The notes under the pieces were generated by a model. That model was not told the DNA's origin and ran no database searches. It saw nothing but the letters and a program-made list of their open reading frames with translations. A DNA stretch of 64,000 bases. It comes from Swaminathania salitolerans (lineage in GTDB: Bacteria; Pseudomonadota; Alphaproteobacteria; Acetobacterales; Acetobacteraceae). The position numbers and the translations under genes were made by a program. Below, one piece after another: positions 8,671 to 16,996 of the stretch (positions within the stretch are counted from its first letter, which is position 1; the number at the start of each line of letters is the position of its first letter). The stretch is taken from assembly GCF_025994315.1 (NCBI RefSeq), contig NZ_BAQE01000032.1; one strand, given 5' to 3'.

Positions 8671-8697
8671 TTGGCACTCTCCTTGTGGGAGTGCTAA
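8671..8697. promoter_or_regulatory. CIRCE operator (HrcA binding site)
   Basis: TTGGCACTC-N9-GAGTGCTAA matches the CIRCE consensus TTAGCACTC-N9-GAGTGCTAA with one difference (G for A at position 3 of the left arm). It lies 86 bp upstream of the groES start. CIRCE is the binding site of the HrcA repressor, so heat-inducible derepression of groESL is expected. hrcA itself is not in the window. Confidence 0.95.
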
Positions 8698-8782
8698 CGC
8701 GCTGCGGCTTAGCGGGCGCGCAAACCGGCGGCGTCGCTTTCAGAAGAGGGCGCAGCCTTAAAAGAATGTGGAGCGATCCATT

Positions 8783-9073
8783 ATGACAAATTTTCGGCCT
8801 TTGCATGACCGTGTCGTCGTTCGTCGCCTGACGGGCGAAGAGAAGACGGCCGGTGGAATCATCATTCCCGACACCGCCAAGGAAAAGCCCATGGAAGGCG
8901 AAATCGTCTCCGTCGGCCCGGGCGCGCGGAATGAGCAGGGTCAGGTCGTGGCACTGGACGTCAAGGCTGGCGACCGCGTGCTTTTCGGAAAATGGTCCGG
9001 CACCGAGGTGAAGATCGACGGCGAAGAGCTGCTGATCATGAAGGAAAGCGACATCATGGGTGTGATCGGCTGA
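8783..9073 (+). CDS. groES: Co-chaperonin GroES
   Basis: A 96-residue GroES beginning MTNFRPLHDRVVVRR, with the mobile loop GGIIIPDTAKEKP and a typical LIMKESDIMGVI ending. It forms the heptameric lid of the GroEL folding chamber. The ATG at 8783 is chosen over an upstream in-frame GTG because it matches the family N-terminus and has GGAGCG upstream. It is the first gene of the CIRCE-controlled operon; groEL follows after 50 bp. Confidence 0.98.
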   Translation: MTNFRPLHDRVVVRRLTGEEKTAGGIIIPDTAKEKPMEGEIVSVGPGARNEQGQVVALDVKAGDRVLFGKWSGTEVKIDGEELLIMKESDIMGVIG

Positions 9074-9123
9074 ATTCCAGCCTCCCCGTATTCGCACACT
9101 GAACCTCAACTGGAGAAAATATA

Positions 9124-10767
9124 ATGGCTGCCAAAGACGTAAGATTCGGCGCTGATGCACGCCAGCGTATGCTGCGTGGCGTGGATATCCTGGCTGACGC
9201 TGTGAAGGTCACGCTGGGCCCGAAGGGTCGCAACGTTGTTCTGGACAAGAGCTTCGGCGCACCGCGCATCACCAAGGACGGCGTTTCCGTCGCCAAGGAA
9301 ATCGAACTGGCCGACAAGTTCGAGAACATGGGCGCCCAGATGGTGCGCGAAGTGGCCTCGAAGACCAACGACATCGCCGGTGACGGCACCACGACGGCCA
9401 CCGTTCTGGCCCAGTCGATCATCCGCGAGGGCGCCAAGGCGGTTGCCGCCGGCATGAACCCGATGGATCTGAAGCGCGGAATCGACAAGGCTGTTGCCGC
9501 TGTCGTCGAAGAGCTGAAGAAGAACACCCGCAAGATCACGACCCCGGCCGAAACGGCTCAGGTCGGCACGATTTCCGCCAATGGCGAGAGCGAAATCGGC
9601 GAGATGATCTCCCAGGCCATGCAGAAGGTCGGATCCGAAGGCGTGATCACGGTCGAGGAAGCCAAGGGTCTGCACACCGAACTCGACGTCGTCGAGGGCA
9701 TGCAGTTCGACCGCGGCTACATCTCGCCGTATTTCGTGACGAACGCCGAGAAGATGACGGCGGATCTGGATAACCCCTATATCCTGATCCACGAGAAGAA
9801 GCTGTCTTCGCTGCAGCCGATGCTGCCGCTGCTCGAGAGCGTCGTGCAGTCCGGCCGTCCGCTCATGATCATCGCAGAAGACGTCGATGGCGAGGCTCTG
9901 GCCACGCTGGTCGTCAACAAGCTGCGTGGTGGCCTCAAGATCGCTGCCGTCAAGGCGCCTGGCTTCGGCGACCGCCGCAAGGCCATGCTGGAAGACATCG
10001 CCATCCTCACGGGCGGCCAGGTCATCAGCGAGGATATCGGCATCAAGCTCGAGACCGTGACGCTCGACATGCTCGGTCGCGCCAAGAAGGTGCATATCGA
10101 GAAGGAAAACACCACGATCGTCGAAGGCGCCGGTAATACGGACGACATCAAGGGCCGTTGCAACCAGATCCGCGCGCAGATCGAGGAAACCACCTCGGAT
10201 TACGACCGCGAGAAGCTGCAGGAACGTCTGGCCAAGCTGGCCGGCGGCGTTGCGGTCATCCGCGTCGGTGGCAGCACCGAAGTCGAGGTGAAGGAGCGCA
10301 AGGATCGCGTCGACGACGCGCTTCATGCAACCCGCGCCGCCGTCGAGGAAGGCATCGTTCCGGGTGGTGGCACGGCTCTTGCCCGCGCTTCCGTCGCTCT
10401 GAAGGATCTGGCTTTCCAGAACGACGACCAGCGCGTCGGTGCGGACATCATCCGCAAGGCCCTGCAGGCTCCGCTGCGTCAGATCGCGTTCAACGCGGGT
10501 GAAGACGGCGCCGTGATCGCCGGCAAGGTGCTCGAGATCGCCGAATACACGCATGGCTTCGACGCCCAGAACGCCGAATACAAGGATCTGGTCGCTGCCG
10601 GTATCATCGACCCGACCAAGGTCGTCCGTACCGCGCTGCAGGATGCCGCTTCGGTTGCCGGTCTGCTGATCACGACGGAAGCCATGGTTGCCGAGAAGCC
10701 CGAGAAGAAGGCCGCTCCGGCCGGTGGTCCGGGTGGCATGGGTGGCATGGGCGATATGGATTTCTGA
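9124..10767 (+). CDS. groEL: Chaperonin GroEL
   Basis: A 547-residue 60-kDa chaperonin of standard length. It has the ATP-binding segment GDGTTTATVLAQSI, the KVTLGPKGRNVVLDKSFG N-terminal signature, AAVEEGIVPGGGTAL, and the Gly/Met-rich C-terminal tail ending GGMGGMGDMDF. It assembles into a double-ring tetradecamer in the cytoplasm that folds proteins with GroES. It is co-transcribed with groES and followed by a strong terminator. Codon use is highly biased to C/G third positions, as expected for a highly expressed gene. Confidence 0.99.
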   Translation: MAAKDVRFGADARQRMLRGVDILADAVKVTLGPKGRNVVLDKSFGAPRITKDGVSVAKEIELADKFENMGAQMVREVASKTNDIAGDGTTTATVLAQSIIREGAKAVAAGMNPMDLKRGIDKAVAAVVEELKKNTRKITTPAETAQVGTISANGESEIGEMISQAMQKVGSEGVITVEEAKGLHTELDVVEGMQFDRGYISPYFVTNAEKMTADLDNPYILIHEKKLSSLQPMLPLLESVVQSGRPLMIIAEDVDGEALATLVVNKLRGGLKIAAVKAPGFGDRRKAMLEDIAILTGGQVISEDIGIKLETVTLDMLGRAKKVHIEKENTTIVEGAGNTDDIKGRCNQIRAQIEETTSDYDREKLQERLAKLAGGVAVIRVGGSTEVEVKERKDRVDDALHATRAAVEEGIVPGGGTALARASVALKDLAFQNDDQRVGADIIRKALQAPLRQIAFNAGEDGAVIAGKVLEIAEYTHGFDAQNAEYKDLVAAGIIDPTKVVRTALQDAASVAGLLITTEAMVAEKPEKKAAPAGGPGGMGGMGDMDF

Positions 10768-10798
10768 TCCAGAGCCGTTCCTTCCGGTTACTGAAGAG

Positions 10799-10828
10799 CC
10801 GCCCGGTCATGCGACCGGGCGGTTTTTT
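10799..10828 (+). terminator. Intrinsic terminator after groEL
   Basis: A perfect 10-bp stem CCGCCCGGTC / GACCGGGCGG with loop ATGC is followed by six T (10823-10828), 31 bp after the groEL stop. Confidence 0.95.
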
Positions 10829-10936
10829 CATGCGCTGTCGCCGGAAGGGTTTTCCCCTCGGTGCCTCCGACGCCCTTGCACGGAGGAACGGAGATCGCGC
10901 CACTCCCTTTTCGTGACGGACTCTGTCCTCCGGGGT

Positions 10937-11851
10937 TTATCTGCCGGGGTCCGCTCGTCCTGCTTCGGTCAGGGGAGCGAAAATTTCGATGAGCCAGTCC
11001 ATGAAGATCCGCACACGGGGCGCGAGCTGCCGGTTGCTCGGATAGAGCAGCGTCAGGGGCGTGGGAAGGGGCGGAAAATCCCTCAGGACTTCCACGAGCC
11101 TACCTGCGGCGATATCGTCCTCGAACCGGTAGCGCGGCGCCTGGGCCAGCCCGAAGCCGAGCCGCGCGGCGGCGGCGCAGGATTCCGCGCCCGATACGAC
11201 GAGTCGGGCCGGGAGCGCATATTCCAGAACATCTCCGGCTCTCGTGAATTCGAGGGGGAGGATCTGTTTCGTCCGCGACGAGGCGAAACCGATCATGACA
11301 TGTCCGTCCAGATCGTCCGGCGTCGCAGGGACGCCGTAGCGCGCCAGATAGTCCGGACTTGCGACCGTGATTTCCGGCAAGACCCCGAGGGGGCGGGCGA
11401 TCATGTCGCTATCGGGCACAGGGCCGCCCCGTATCACGCAATCCACGCCTTCGCGGAGCAGGTCGATCAGGCGTTCTCCCTCGCCGAGATGGACGACGAG
11501 GCCCGGATGACGCGCAAGAAATCCGGGCAGGGCAGGGAGGATGACCGTGCGAGCCAGATGACCGATCGTATCGAGGCGTATCGTCCCGGTCAGCGCCTTG
11601 CCGATCGCGCGGTCGGCCTCCTCGAGCGCACCCAGAGCGGAGAGGCAGCGATCGTAATAGAGCTGCCCGTCCTGCGTGGGGCGGACATGACGCGTGGAAC
11701 GCTGGAGAAGGCGCGTTCCGAGCCGTGTCTCCAGCGCCTGTATGGCGGCGGTCGCTGCAGGGCGCGAGACGCCGCATGACGCGGCGGCTGCGGTGAAGCT
11801 CCCGCGCTCGACGATCCGCAGGAAAAGCGCGATGCTCGCCAGTCTGTCCAT
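10937..11851 (-). CDS. LysR-family transcriptional regulator
   Basis: A 304-residue LTTR. The N-terminal winged helix-turn-helix runs from MDRLASIALFLRIVERGSFTAAA to TRHVRPTQDG, followed by a periplasmic-binding-like effector domain. It is divergent from an SDR gene, with 106 bp between the two starts. An almost ideal LysR box lies just upstream of its own start, so it probably represses itself and controls the SDR. The inducer is unknown. Confidence 0.92.
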   Translation of the reverse strand: MDRLASIALFLRIVERGSFTAAAASCGVSRPAATAAIQALETRLGTRLLQRSTRHVRPTQDGQLYYDRCLSALGALEEADRAIGKALTGTIRLDTIGHLARTVILPALPGFLARHPGLVVHLGEGERLIDLLREGVDCVIRGGPVPDSDMIARPLGVLPEITVASPDYLARYGVPATPDDLDGHVMIGFASSRTKQILPLEFTRAGDVLEYALPARLVVSGAESCAAAARLGFGLAQAPRYRFEDDIAAGRLVEVLRDFPPLPTPLTLLYPSNRQLAPRVRIFMDWLIEIFAPLTEAGRADPGR

Positions 11852-11852
11852 G

Positions 11853-11879
11853 TCATTGTTCCGTGGTGGAGAACAATGA
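11853..11879. promoter_or_regulatory. LysR-type operator TCATTGTT-N11-AACAATGA
   Basis: Perfect 8-bp arms (11853-11860 and 11872-11879) around an 11-bp centre satisfy the LTTR T-N11-A rule. It begins 1 bp upstream of the LysR start codon and about 80 bp upstream of the SDR start, so one bound regulator could act on both genes. Confidence 0.75.
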
Positions 11880-11957
11880 TGACAGGGTTTTGCGGCTTAT
11901 CGCAAGCGCATCATCGTGGTCTCTTCCCTCTCGTCTCAATGAGTGGAGGAAACGGTC

Positions 11958-12719
11958 ATGACACAGACAAGCCCCGTCGCCCTGGTAACTGGTGGCAGTC
12001 GCGGTCTCGGACGCGCGACGGTCGAGGCGCTCGCCCGGAGAGGCGTGAGCGTCATCCTCACCTATCAGGGCAATCGGCGCGCCGCCGAGGCGGTCAGGGA
12101 CGCAGCCGCACGCTCCGGAGTGAATGCGGCGGCCCTGCAGCTCGATGTGGCGCAAGCCGGGAGTTTTCCCGAATTCGTCGGGCGCGTCCGGGAGGTTCTC
12201 GGATCCTGGGGGGATTCCCGGCTGGATTATCTCGTGAACAATGCGGGAAGCGCACATAATGGTAGCCTTGCGGATACGACCGAGGAGGCGTTCGACCGCA
12301 TGTATCGTGAGCATCTCAAAGGGCCGTTCTTCCTGACCCAGTCCCTTCTGCCCCTGCTGCGCGACGGGGGACGCATCGTCAATGTCAGCAGCGGTCTCAC
12401 GCGCTTCAGCTTTCCGGGGCGCATCGTCTATGCCTCGATGAAGGGCGCGGTCGAGACCATGACGCGCTATATGGCAAAGGAACTCGGATCGCGCGGAATC
12501 GCGGTCAATGTCGTGGCACCCGGTGCCATCCAGACCGATTTCTCCGGAGGGCTCGTGCGCGACGATCCCGGGATCAACCGCCAGATCGCACAGAATACGG
12601 CGCTCGGTCGCGTTGGCATTCCGGACGATATCGGTCCGATGATCGCCTCCCTGCTTTCGGAGGATAATCGCTGGATCAACGCGCAGCGTATCGAGGTCTC
12701 GGGCGGCCAGTCATTGTGA
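11958..12719 (+). CDS. Short-chain dehydrogenase/reductase
   Basis: A 253-residue classical SDR. The NAD(P) site is TGGSRGLGRA, the NNAG motif follows, and the active-site Ser is in the VSSGLTRF region with Y-x-x-x-K (YASMK). The C-terminal NRWINAQRIEVSGGQ is typical of 3-oxoacyl-ACP-reductase-like SDRs. The Arg after the glycine-rich motif suggests NADP(H). Substrate unknown. The ATG at 11958 follows GTGGAGGA at 7-bp spacing and is preferred to an in-frame GTG five codons earlier. Likely controlled by the divergent LysR protein. Confidence 0.9.
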   Translation: MTQTSPVALVTGGSRGLGRATVEALARRGVSVILTYQGNRRAAEAVRDAAARSGVNAAALQLDVAQAGSFPEFVGRVREVLGSWGDSRLDYLVNNAGSAHNGSLADTTEEAFDRMYREHLKGPFFLTQSLLPLLRDGGRIVNVSSGLTRFSFPGRIVYASMKGAVETMTRYMAKELGSRGIAVNVVAPGAIQTDFSGGLVRDDPGINRQIAQNTALGRVGIPDDIGPMIASLLSEDNRWINAQRIEVSGGQSL

Positions 12720-12728
12720 CGTGTGTCG

Positions 12729-12776
12729 CAGCGGTCGCCGATCCGGTCGCTGCACTGGTCGCCGCACTGGTCGCTG
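12729..12776. repeat. 12-bp tandem repeat, four copies
   Basis: Four consecutive 12-bp units (CAGCGGTCGCCG, ATCCGGTCGCTG, CACTGGTCGCCG, CACTGGTCGCTG) begin 10 bp after the SDR stop, in the convergent spacer before the GT32 gene. No hairpin with a T-run is present. Confidence 0.8.
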
Positions 12777-12825
12777 CGCTGAGCATTGCGCAGGTGGGGG
12801 CATATAGCCCCCATGGACGCGCTGC

Positions 12826-13923
12826 TCAGATCCGGTAGGACTCGTTTCCCGTGACCAGAGGCGTCGTCGCCTTGCGATAATCGCTCCCGCTCCGGGCACG
12901 GTGATTGTCCAGTACCGAATAGACGAGGCCATCGCTCTCGGAATCGAATACTCTATGGGCGAAACGCTCCCGGACGGGATGGATCGCCTTGGTATAGGCA
13001 TGAGGACCCGTGATGTTGAACGTCGTCACCGCTCCGGCACCATGGGCCTCGGGCCTGTAGGACAGGATCTTGGTCGTGACGAGCTGGATGACCCGTCGCA
13101 GATAGGGATGGCCCTTGCGCGCGATGAGGAACCATTGCTGATATTCGCCGCCCGGAACATGGGCGATGGACGTGCCGAGTCCCCATCCGGCATGACGGCC
13201 CGAGCCCGACATGTTCCATTGCGAGAGCAGATAGGTATCATCGGGCCGGATGATCGTATCGAGTGGGCGATCGGTCCGCGATTTGAGGTCCAGATAGACC
13301 CCGCCCACGGCATAGATCAGGAGATAGCGGAAGAAATCGGCTTTCGCCGCGCCATATTCCGCGCCGATCATGAGATAGATCTTGAGCATCTCCCAGCCAT
13401 AATGCTCCGAGATGAACTGGAACCGCGCGGCTTCGTCCCAGAGATGGATCGTCCAGCCCGGGTTTAGCGCGGCGTTGGTCTCGATATTGGCCATGAGCGC
13501 CGGATCGAGCCGGGTGCGGTCGTTGCATATGAAATGCAGCGTTCTGGGGATGGGACCGTTATCCGGGCTGGCGGGGGCGATGATGGGGAAACGGGCCAGA
13601 GCGAGGCAGGTGAGCTCGCTCCAGCTCTGCCGTTCTCCTGCGCCGGACACAGTGCCGTCGGGCTGGAACACGCGGGGTGCCGCCGCGTCCTGCATATGCG
13701 CGTCCCGAATCTGCCCGTTCCGGATCTCGCCGCCCCAGAGCCCGTAGAGCCGGGGGTGCGACCGTCTTATCTCCACGCCGTGCGGCGCGTGAGCGCTGCC
13801 TTCCCGTATCCTGTCGCGCCCGAGCAGGGGATACGATGTCTCGCCGAGTATCTCCGTGGCGATCGCGCTGCCCGTATCGAACAGGACATCGCCGAAAAAC
13901 GTGACGAAGGCCGTATCCGTCAT
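12826..13923 (-). CDS. GT32-like glycosyltransferase (DXD-motif sugar transferase)
   Basis: A 365-residue protein. The middle matches the Gly_transf_sug/GT32 fold: IPRTLHFICND, then PGWTIHLWDE, then AKADFFRYLLIYAVGGVYLD, with the metal-binding region reading YLDLK rather than a strict D-x-D. The first 120 residues are a less conserved extension that could bind another protein or substrate. No signal peptide or membrane segment is evident, so it probably works in the cytoplasm on envelope glycans. Its ATG overlaps the stop of the dinG-like gene (ATGA), so the two are probably co-translated. GGGAGAAAG is its ribosome-binding site. Confidence 0.75.
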   Translation of the reverse strand: MTDTAFVTFFGDVLFDTGSAIATEILGETSYPLLGRDRIREGSAHAPHGVEIRRSHPRLYGLWGGEIRNGQIRDAHMQDAAAPRVFQPDGTVSGAGERQSWSELTCLALARFPIIAPASPDNGPIPRTLHFICNDRTRLDPALMANIETNAALNPGWTIHLWDEAARFQFISEHYGWEMLKIYLMIGAEYGAAKADFFRYLLIYAVGGVYLDLKSRTDRPLDTIIRPDDTYLLSQWNMSGSGRHAGWGLGTSIAHVPGGEYQQWFLIARKGHPYLRRVIQLVTTKILSYRPEAHGAGAVTTFNITGPHAYTKAIHPVRERFAHRVFDSESDGLVYSVLDNHRARSGSDYRKATTPLVTGNESYRI

Positions 13924-16900
13924 GCGCTTTCTCCCGTGGCAGGGTCGGAGGGGGGTGTTTCCAGAAACGACCCGATCCGGGTCACGGCTTCCGAGAGACT
14001 GACACGTTCGACCGCTACGCCATCGGGAAAGGCTGAGAGAAGGCGCGAGGGCATGCGCCGGTCGAGAATGACGAAGACGCCCCGGTCATCGGCCTTGCGC
14101 ACGAGGCGGCCAAATGCCTGACGCAGCCTCATCCGGGTGAGACGGTCGTCATAATCGCGCGGATCGTCCGGCGAGAGGGAGCGGCGGCGTTCCCGGTGAA
14201 GAATATCCGGCCTCGGCCATGGTGTGCGTTCGAATACCACGAGACGCAGGGCCTGACCCGGCACATCGACGCCATCGCGCATGGCGTCGGTTCCGAGCAG
14301 GCATGAGTGCAGCTCGGTCCGGAAAACATCCACGAGAGACGCGTTATCCATCATGTCCACATGCTGGGCATAAAGCGGAATACCGGCCTCTTCCAGAGGG
14401 GCGGCGATGCGTTCATGCACGGCGCGCAGGCGGGAGATCGCAGTGAACAGGCCGAGCGCACCGCCTTGCGCGGCCATGAACAGCAGACGATAGGCGGATG
14501 CGAGCGCATCCGGGTCGTTTTGCGGAACGTCCGTCACGATGAGGGCGCGCGTCTGTCGGGCATAGTCGAACGGGCTGAGCAACGAGGCGCGAAGAGGCGG
14601 CTTGATGAAATGCTGGGTGCCGAGGCGTGTCTCGGCCGCGATCCAGCTCGCTTCCGCGCCGCTTTCGCTCCCCGCTCCGGGTGTCGCTCCCAGTGTCGCT
14701 CCCGGTGCTGGTGCCGGGGTCTGGTCGCGCAGGGTGGCCGAGGTGATCAGCAGCCCATGGGCAGGGCCCTGCATGACGGATGCGAACGGGATCGTGGGAT
14801 CGCGCCAGTGACGATGCAGTCCTACATCCGTCTCTCCCGCGCGTCCGGGAACGTATTCCGACCGCACGATATCGATGAACGCATCGCCCTGGCCGGATTC
14901 CGTGTCATCGAGAACCGTGTCGAGCATGGCGATCCAGCCCTGCACGCGCACGATCGCGCGACGCCTGAGGGCCCGTATCATGGCCTCGATCCGGAGGCGT
15001 TGCGCCGCCTCCAGCGCATCGTCCGGATCGCTCAGCAGGGCTTTGAGACGTTCGACGAGGGTTTCGAGCGGTGTGAGAAGACGGCGCAGGGCCGTGTCGA
15101 AAGGCTGCGTGGCCGCGATCAGGGCGTCGCTTACGGGACGCAGATCGCATTCGGACTGGTCGATCCGGGCCGTGCCCCGGTCATGGGTCGTCCGGCGCGC
15201 CTCGAGATGCGTTCGCAGCGCGAGAAAGAAGGATTCCGATGGATTGACGATCAGGTCCGGCACGCTCGCCTGCGGCGCGTCGTCGCCTCCGTGAAGACGA
15301 CCCAGCCAGCCGGGGGCGGGCAGAGCATGCGCCGCGTTCAGGATCGCATCGAGCGGCGCCTCCAGTGTCGGCATGGTCGCCACGAGATCTTCCAGCCGTC
15401 GTCGCAATCCCCGCGCGCGCGAGCGGCTCCCCTCGGCGCCGAGAAGCCAGCGACGCAGCTCTGCCGCCTCGAGCCCGGAAAGCGAGAGGGAAAAGGCGCT
15501 ATCCGCCGCTTCGGGCAGATGATGCCCCTCATCGAAGAAATACCGGGTGGGGAGCTGCTCCTCCTCGGGGATTTCGTCGCGACCGAGGCTGGTCCAGCTG
15601 GCTTGCGAGAGAACGAGCGCATGATTCGCGATGACGAGACGGGCCTGACGCGCCCGTCTGATCGAATGCTCGACATAACAGCTCTGATAATGGGGACAGG
15701 CGCCATGAATGCACTCGCCCCGTCTGTCGGCCATGCCATAGGCGATGCTCGTCCCGAAGATATCGCCGAACCATCCCGGGAGGTCGCCCCCCATCAGATC
15801 GCCATCTTCCGTCTCTTCCGCCCAGCGCGCCAGCATGGACAGACCGATCAGCGCCGAAGGCGAGGGGCTGGGGCGGGAGGCGAGCGTGTTGACCGCATCT
15901 TCCATGTTCAGAAGGCAGAGATAGTTTTCCCGTCCCTTTCTCAGCACTACGGTCTCGCGTCTTTCCCGGGCGTCGGGATAAAGCCGGTGAAGCTCCTGTT
16001 CGATCTGGCGTTGCAGATGGCGCGTATAGGTCGAGATCCAGACAGGACCGTCATTCTGCTCGGCCCAGAGGCTGGCCGGTGCGATATAGCCAAGGGTCTT
16101 GCCCGTGCCGGTCCCGGCCTCCGCAAGCACGATCTCGGGAATGCCGGCCCCCTCGCGCGGTGCCAGGGCGTGGGACACCGCAGAGGCGTAATCTGCCTGA
16201 CCGGGGCGGATCTCCGCATCCTGGCCGAGAATGCCGGCAAGGCGTGTGCGTGCCTCGGCCGGGGAGACCGGGCGGGAACCCGGTGGCGGCCTCTGGGCGG
16301 TTTCTTCCCAGCGCGGCAGGCGGCGCCAGACCCGAAGCGCCTCATATGGATGCCTGTTCCGGCTCGGAACGGCCTCGAGCACGGATTCGACGAAGGGTGC
16401 CCAGGCCCATCCCGCGCGCGAAAGCAGGGGCAGCAGACCGAGCATGGCCCCCGTCCCGGCGCGGGCGGCCCGCTCCTGCAGCTGGCGATGAAGGGTTTCG
16501 AGAAGATGGACGAGATAATCCGCCTCGATGACGGCCGGTGGCGAGAGCCCGAGCGCAAGGGCCATGCCCCGCGGTGTGGGTACGACCGGCCTGGTCGGCA
16601 TGACGAACAGGAAGAGCTCGAGAAGATCGAACCACGGAACGGGCTGGGCGTCCGGCGCGAGGCCGAGACGGCGCAGCGTCGCAGGGCCGTGCACGAGAAG
16701 GGGAGGAGGAAGGGTCGCAAGAAAGGCGCCCGCATCGCGCACGACCACCGAAACGAGCTCGCCGTCAGGAGTCAGGATCGAGGCCGCGGCGCGTGTCGTG
16801 AGCAGAGCCGGGGCGTCCTGCGGCATCATGCGCCCCGGGCGGGACGGCGGAGCCTCGGGACGCTGGTCTTCGGGGGGCAGGGCGCGGAAGGGAGGGGACA

Positions 16901-16949
16901 TCGCGGCGAGGATAGCCGCGCCCGGGCCGCTCCGCCAGCGAGGAGACAC
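13920..16949 (-). CDS. DinG/XPD-like ATP-dependent DNA helicase
   Basis: A protein of up to 1009 residues, a superfamily 2 iron-sulphur helicase. Walker A is AGTGTGKTLGY. A cysteine set (CIHGACPHYQSC plus an upstream Cys) fits the 4Fe-4S domain. Walker B reads DEGH instead of DEAH, and the C-terminal motif VI region is RLRQAFGRLVRK. The DinG family unwinds damaged or RNA-containing DNA 5'-3'. An Ala/Gly/Pro low-complexity insert (PAPAPGATLGATPGAGSES) lies near residue 750. The start is uncertain: GTG at 16949 is the longest option, ATG at 16901 or the MMPQD Met pair are alternatives. It is divergent from lysS. Confidence 0.88.
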   Translation of the reverse strand: MSPRWRSGPGAAILAAMSPPFRALPPEDQRPEAPPSRPGRMMPQDAPALLTTRAAASILTPDGELVSVVVRDAGAFLATLPPPLLVHGPATLRRLGLAPDAQPVPWFDLLELFLFVMPTRPVVPTPRGMALALGLSPPAVIEADYLVHLLETLHRQLQERAARAGTGAMLGLLPLLSRAGWAWAPFVESVLEAVPSRNRHPYEALRVWRRLPRWEETAQRPPPGSRPVSPAEARTRLAGILGQDAEIRPGQADYASAVSHALAPREGAGIPEIVLAEAGTGTGKTLGYIAPASLWAEQNDGPVWISTYTRHLQRQIEQELHRLYPDARERRETVVLRKGRENYLCLLNMEDAVNTLASRPSPSPSALIGLSMLARWAEETEDGDLMGGDLPGWFGDIFGTSIAYGMADRRGECIHGACPHYQSCYVEHSIRRARQARLVIANHALVLSQASWTSLGRDEIPEEEQLPTRYFFDEGHHLPEAADSAFSLSLSGLEAAELRRWLLGAEGSRSRARGLRRRLEDLVATMPTLEAPLDAILNAAHALPAPGWLGRLHGGDDAPQASVPDLIVNPSESFFLALRTHLEARRTTHDRGTARIDQSECDLRPVSDALIAATQPFDTALRRLLTPLETLVERLKALLSDPDDALEAAQRLRIEAMIRALRRRAIVRVQGWIAMLDTVLDDTESGQGDAFIDIVRSEYVPGRAGETDVGLHRHWRDPTIPFASVMQGPAHGLLITSATLRDQTPAPAPGATLGATPGAGSESGAEASWIAAETRLGTQHFIKPPLRASLLSPFDYARQTRALIVTDVPQNDPDALASAYRLLFMAAQGGALGLFTAISRLRAVHERIAAPLEEAGIPLYAQHVDMMDNASLVDVFRTELHSCLLGTDAMRDGVDVPGQALRLVVFERTPWPRPDILHRERRRSLSPDDPRDYDDRLTRMRLRQAFGRLVRKADDRGVFVILDRRMPSRLLSAFPDGVAVERVSLSEAVTRIGSFLETPPSDPATGESA

Positions 16950-16957
16950 CAGATTGC

Positions 16958-16986
16958 TTGACCCGGAAGGGAACTATTCCTAATTT
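16958..16986 (+). promoter_or_regulatory. Candidate lysS promoter
   Basis: TTGACC (16958-16963), a 17-bp spacer, then TAATTT (16981-16986). A start about 7 bp downstream would fall only a few bases before the lysS ATG at 16997, implying a leaderless or near-leaderless mRNA. Confidence 0.4.
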
Positions 16987-16996
16987 TCGTGCAATC

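Noticed and set aside
9106..10554. A 482-codon minus-strand frame opposite groEL
   Set aside because: Its His/Asp/Leu-rich sequence is the mirror of the highly biased groEL codons.
14307..16961. An 884-codon plus-strand open frame opposite the DinG-like gene
   Set aside because: It is an antisense shadow of a GC-rich gene: no ribosome-binding site, no family match, Arg/Gly-rich composition. The minus-strand helicase has clear motifs.
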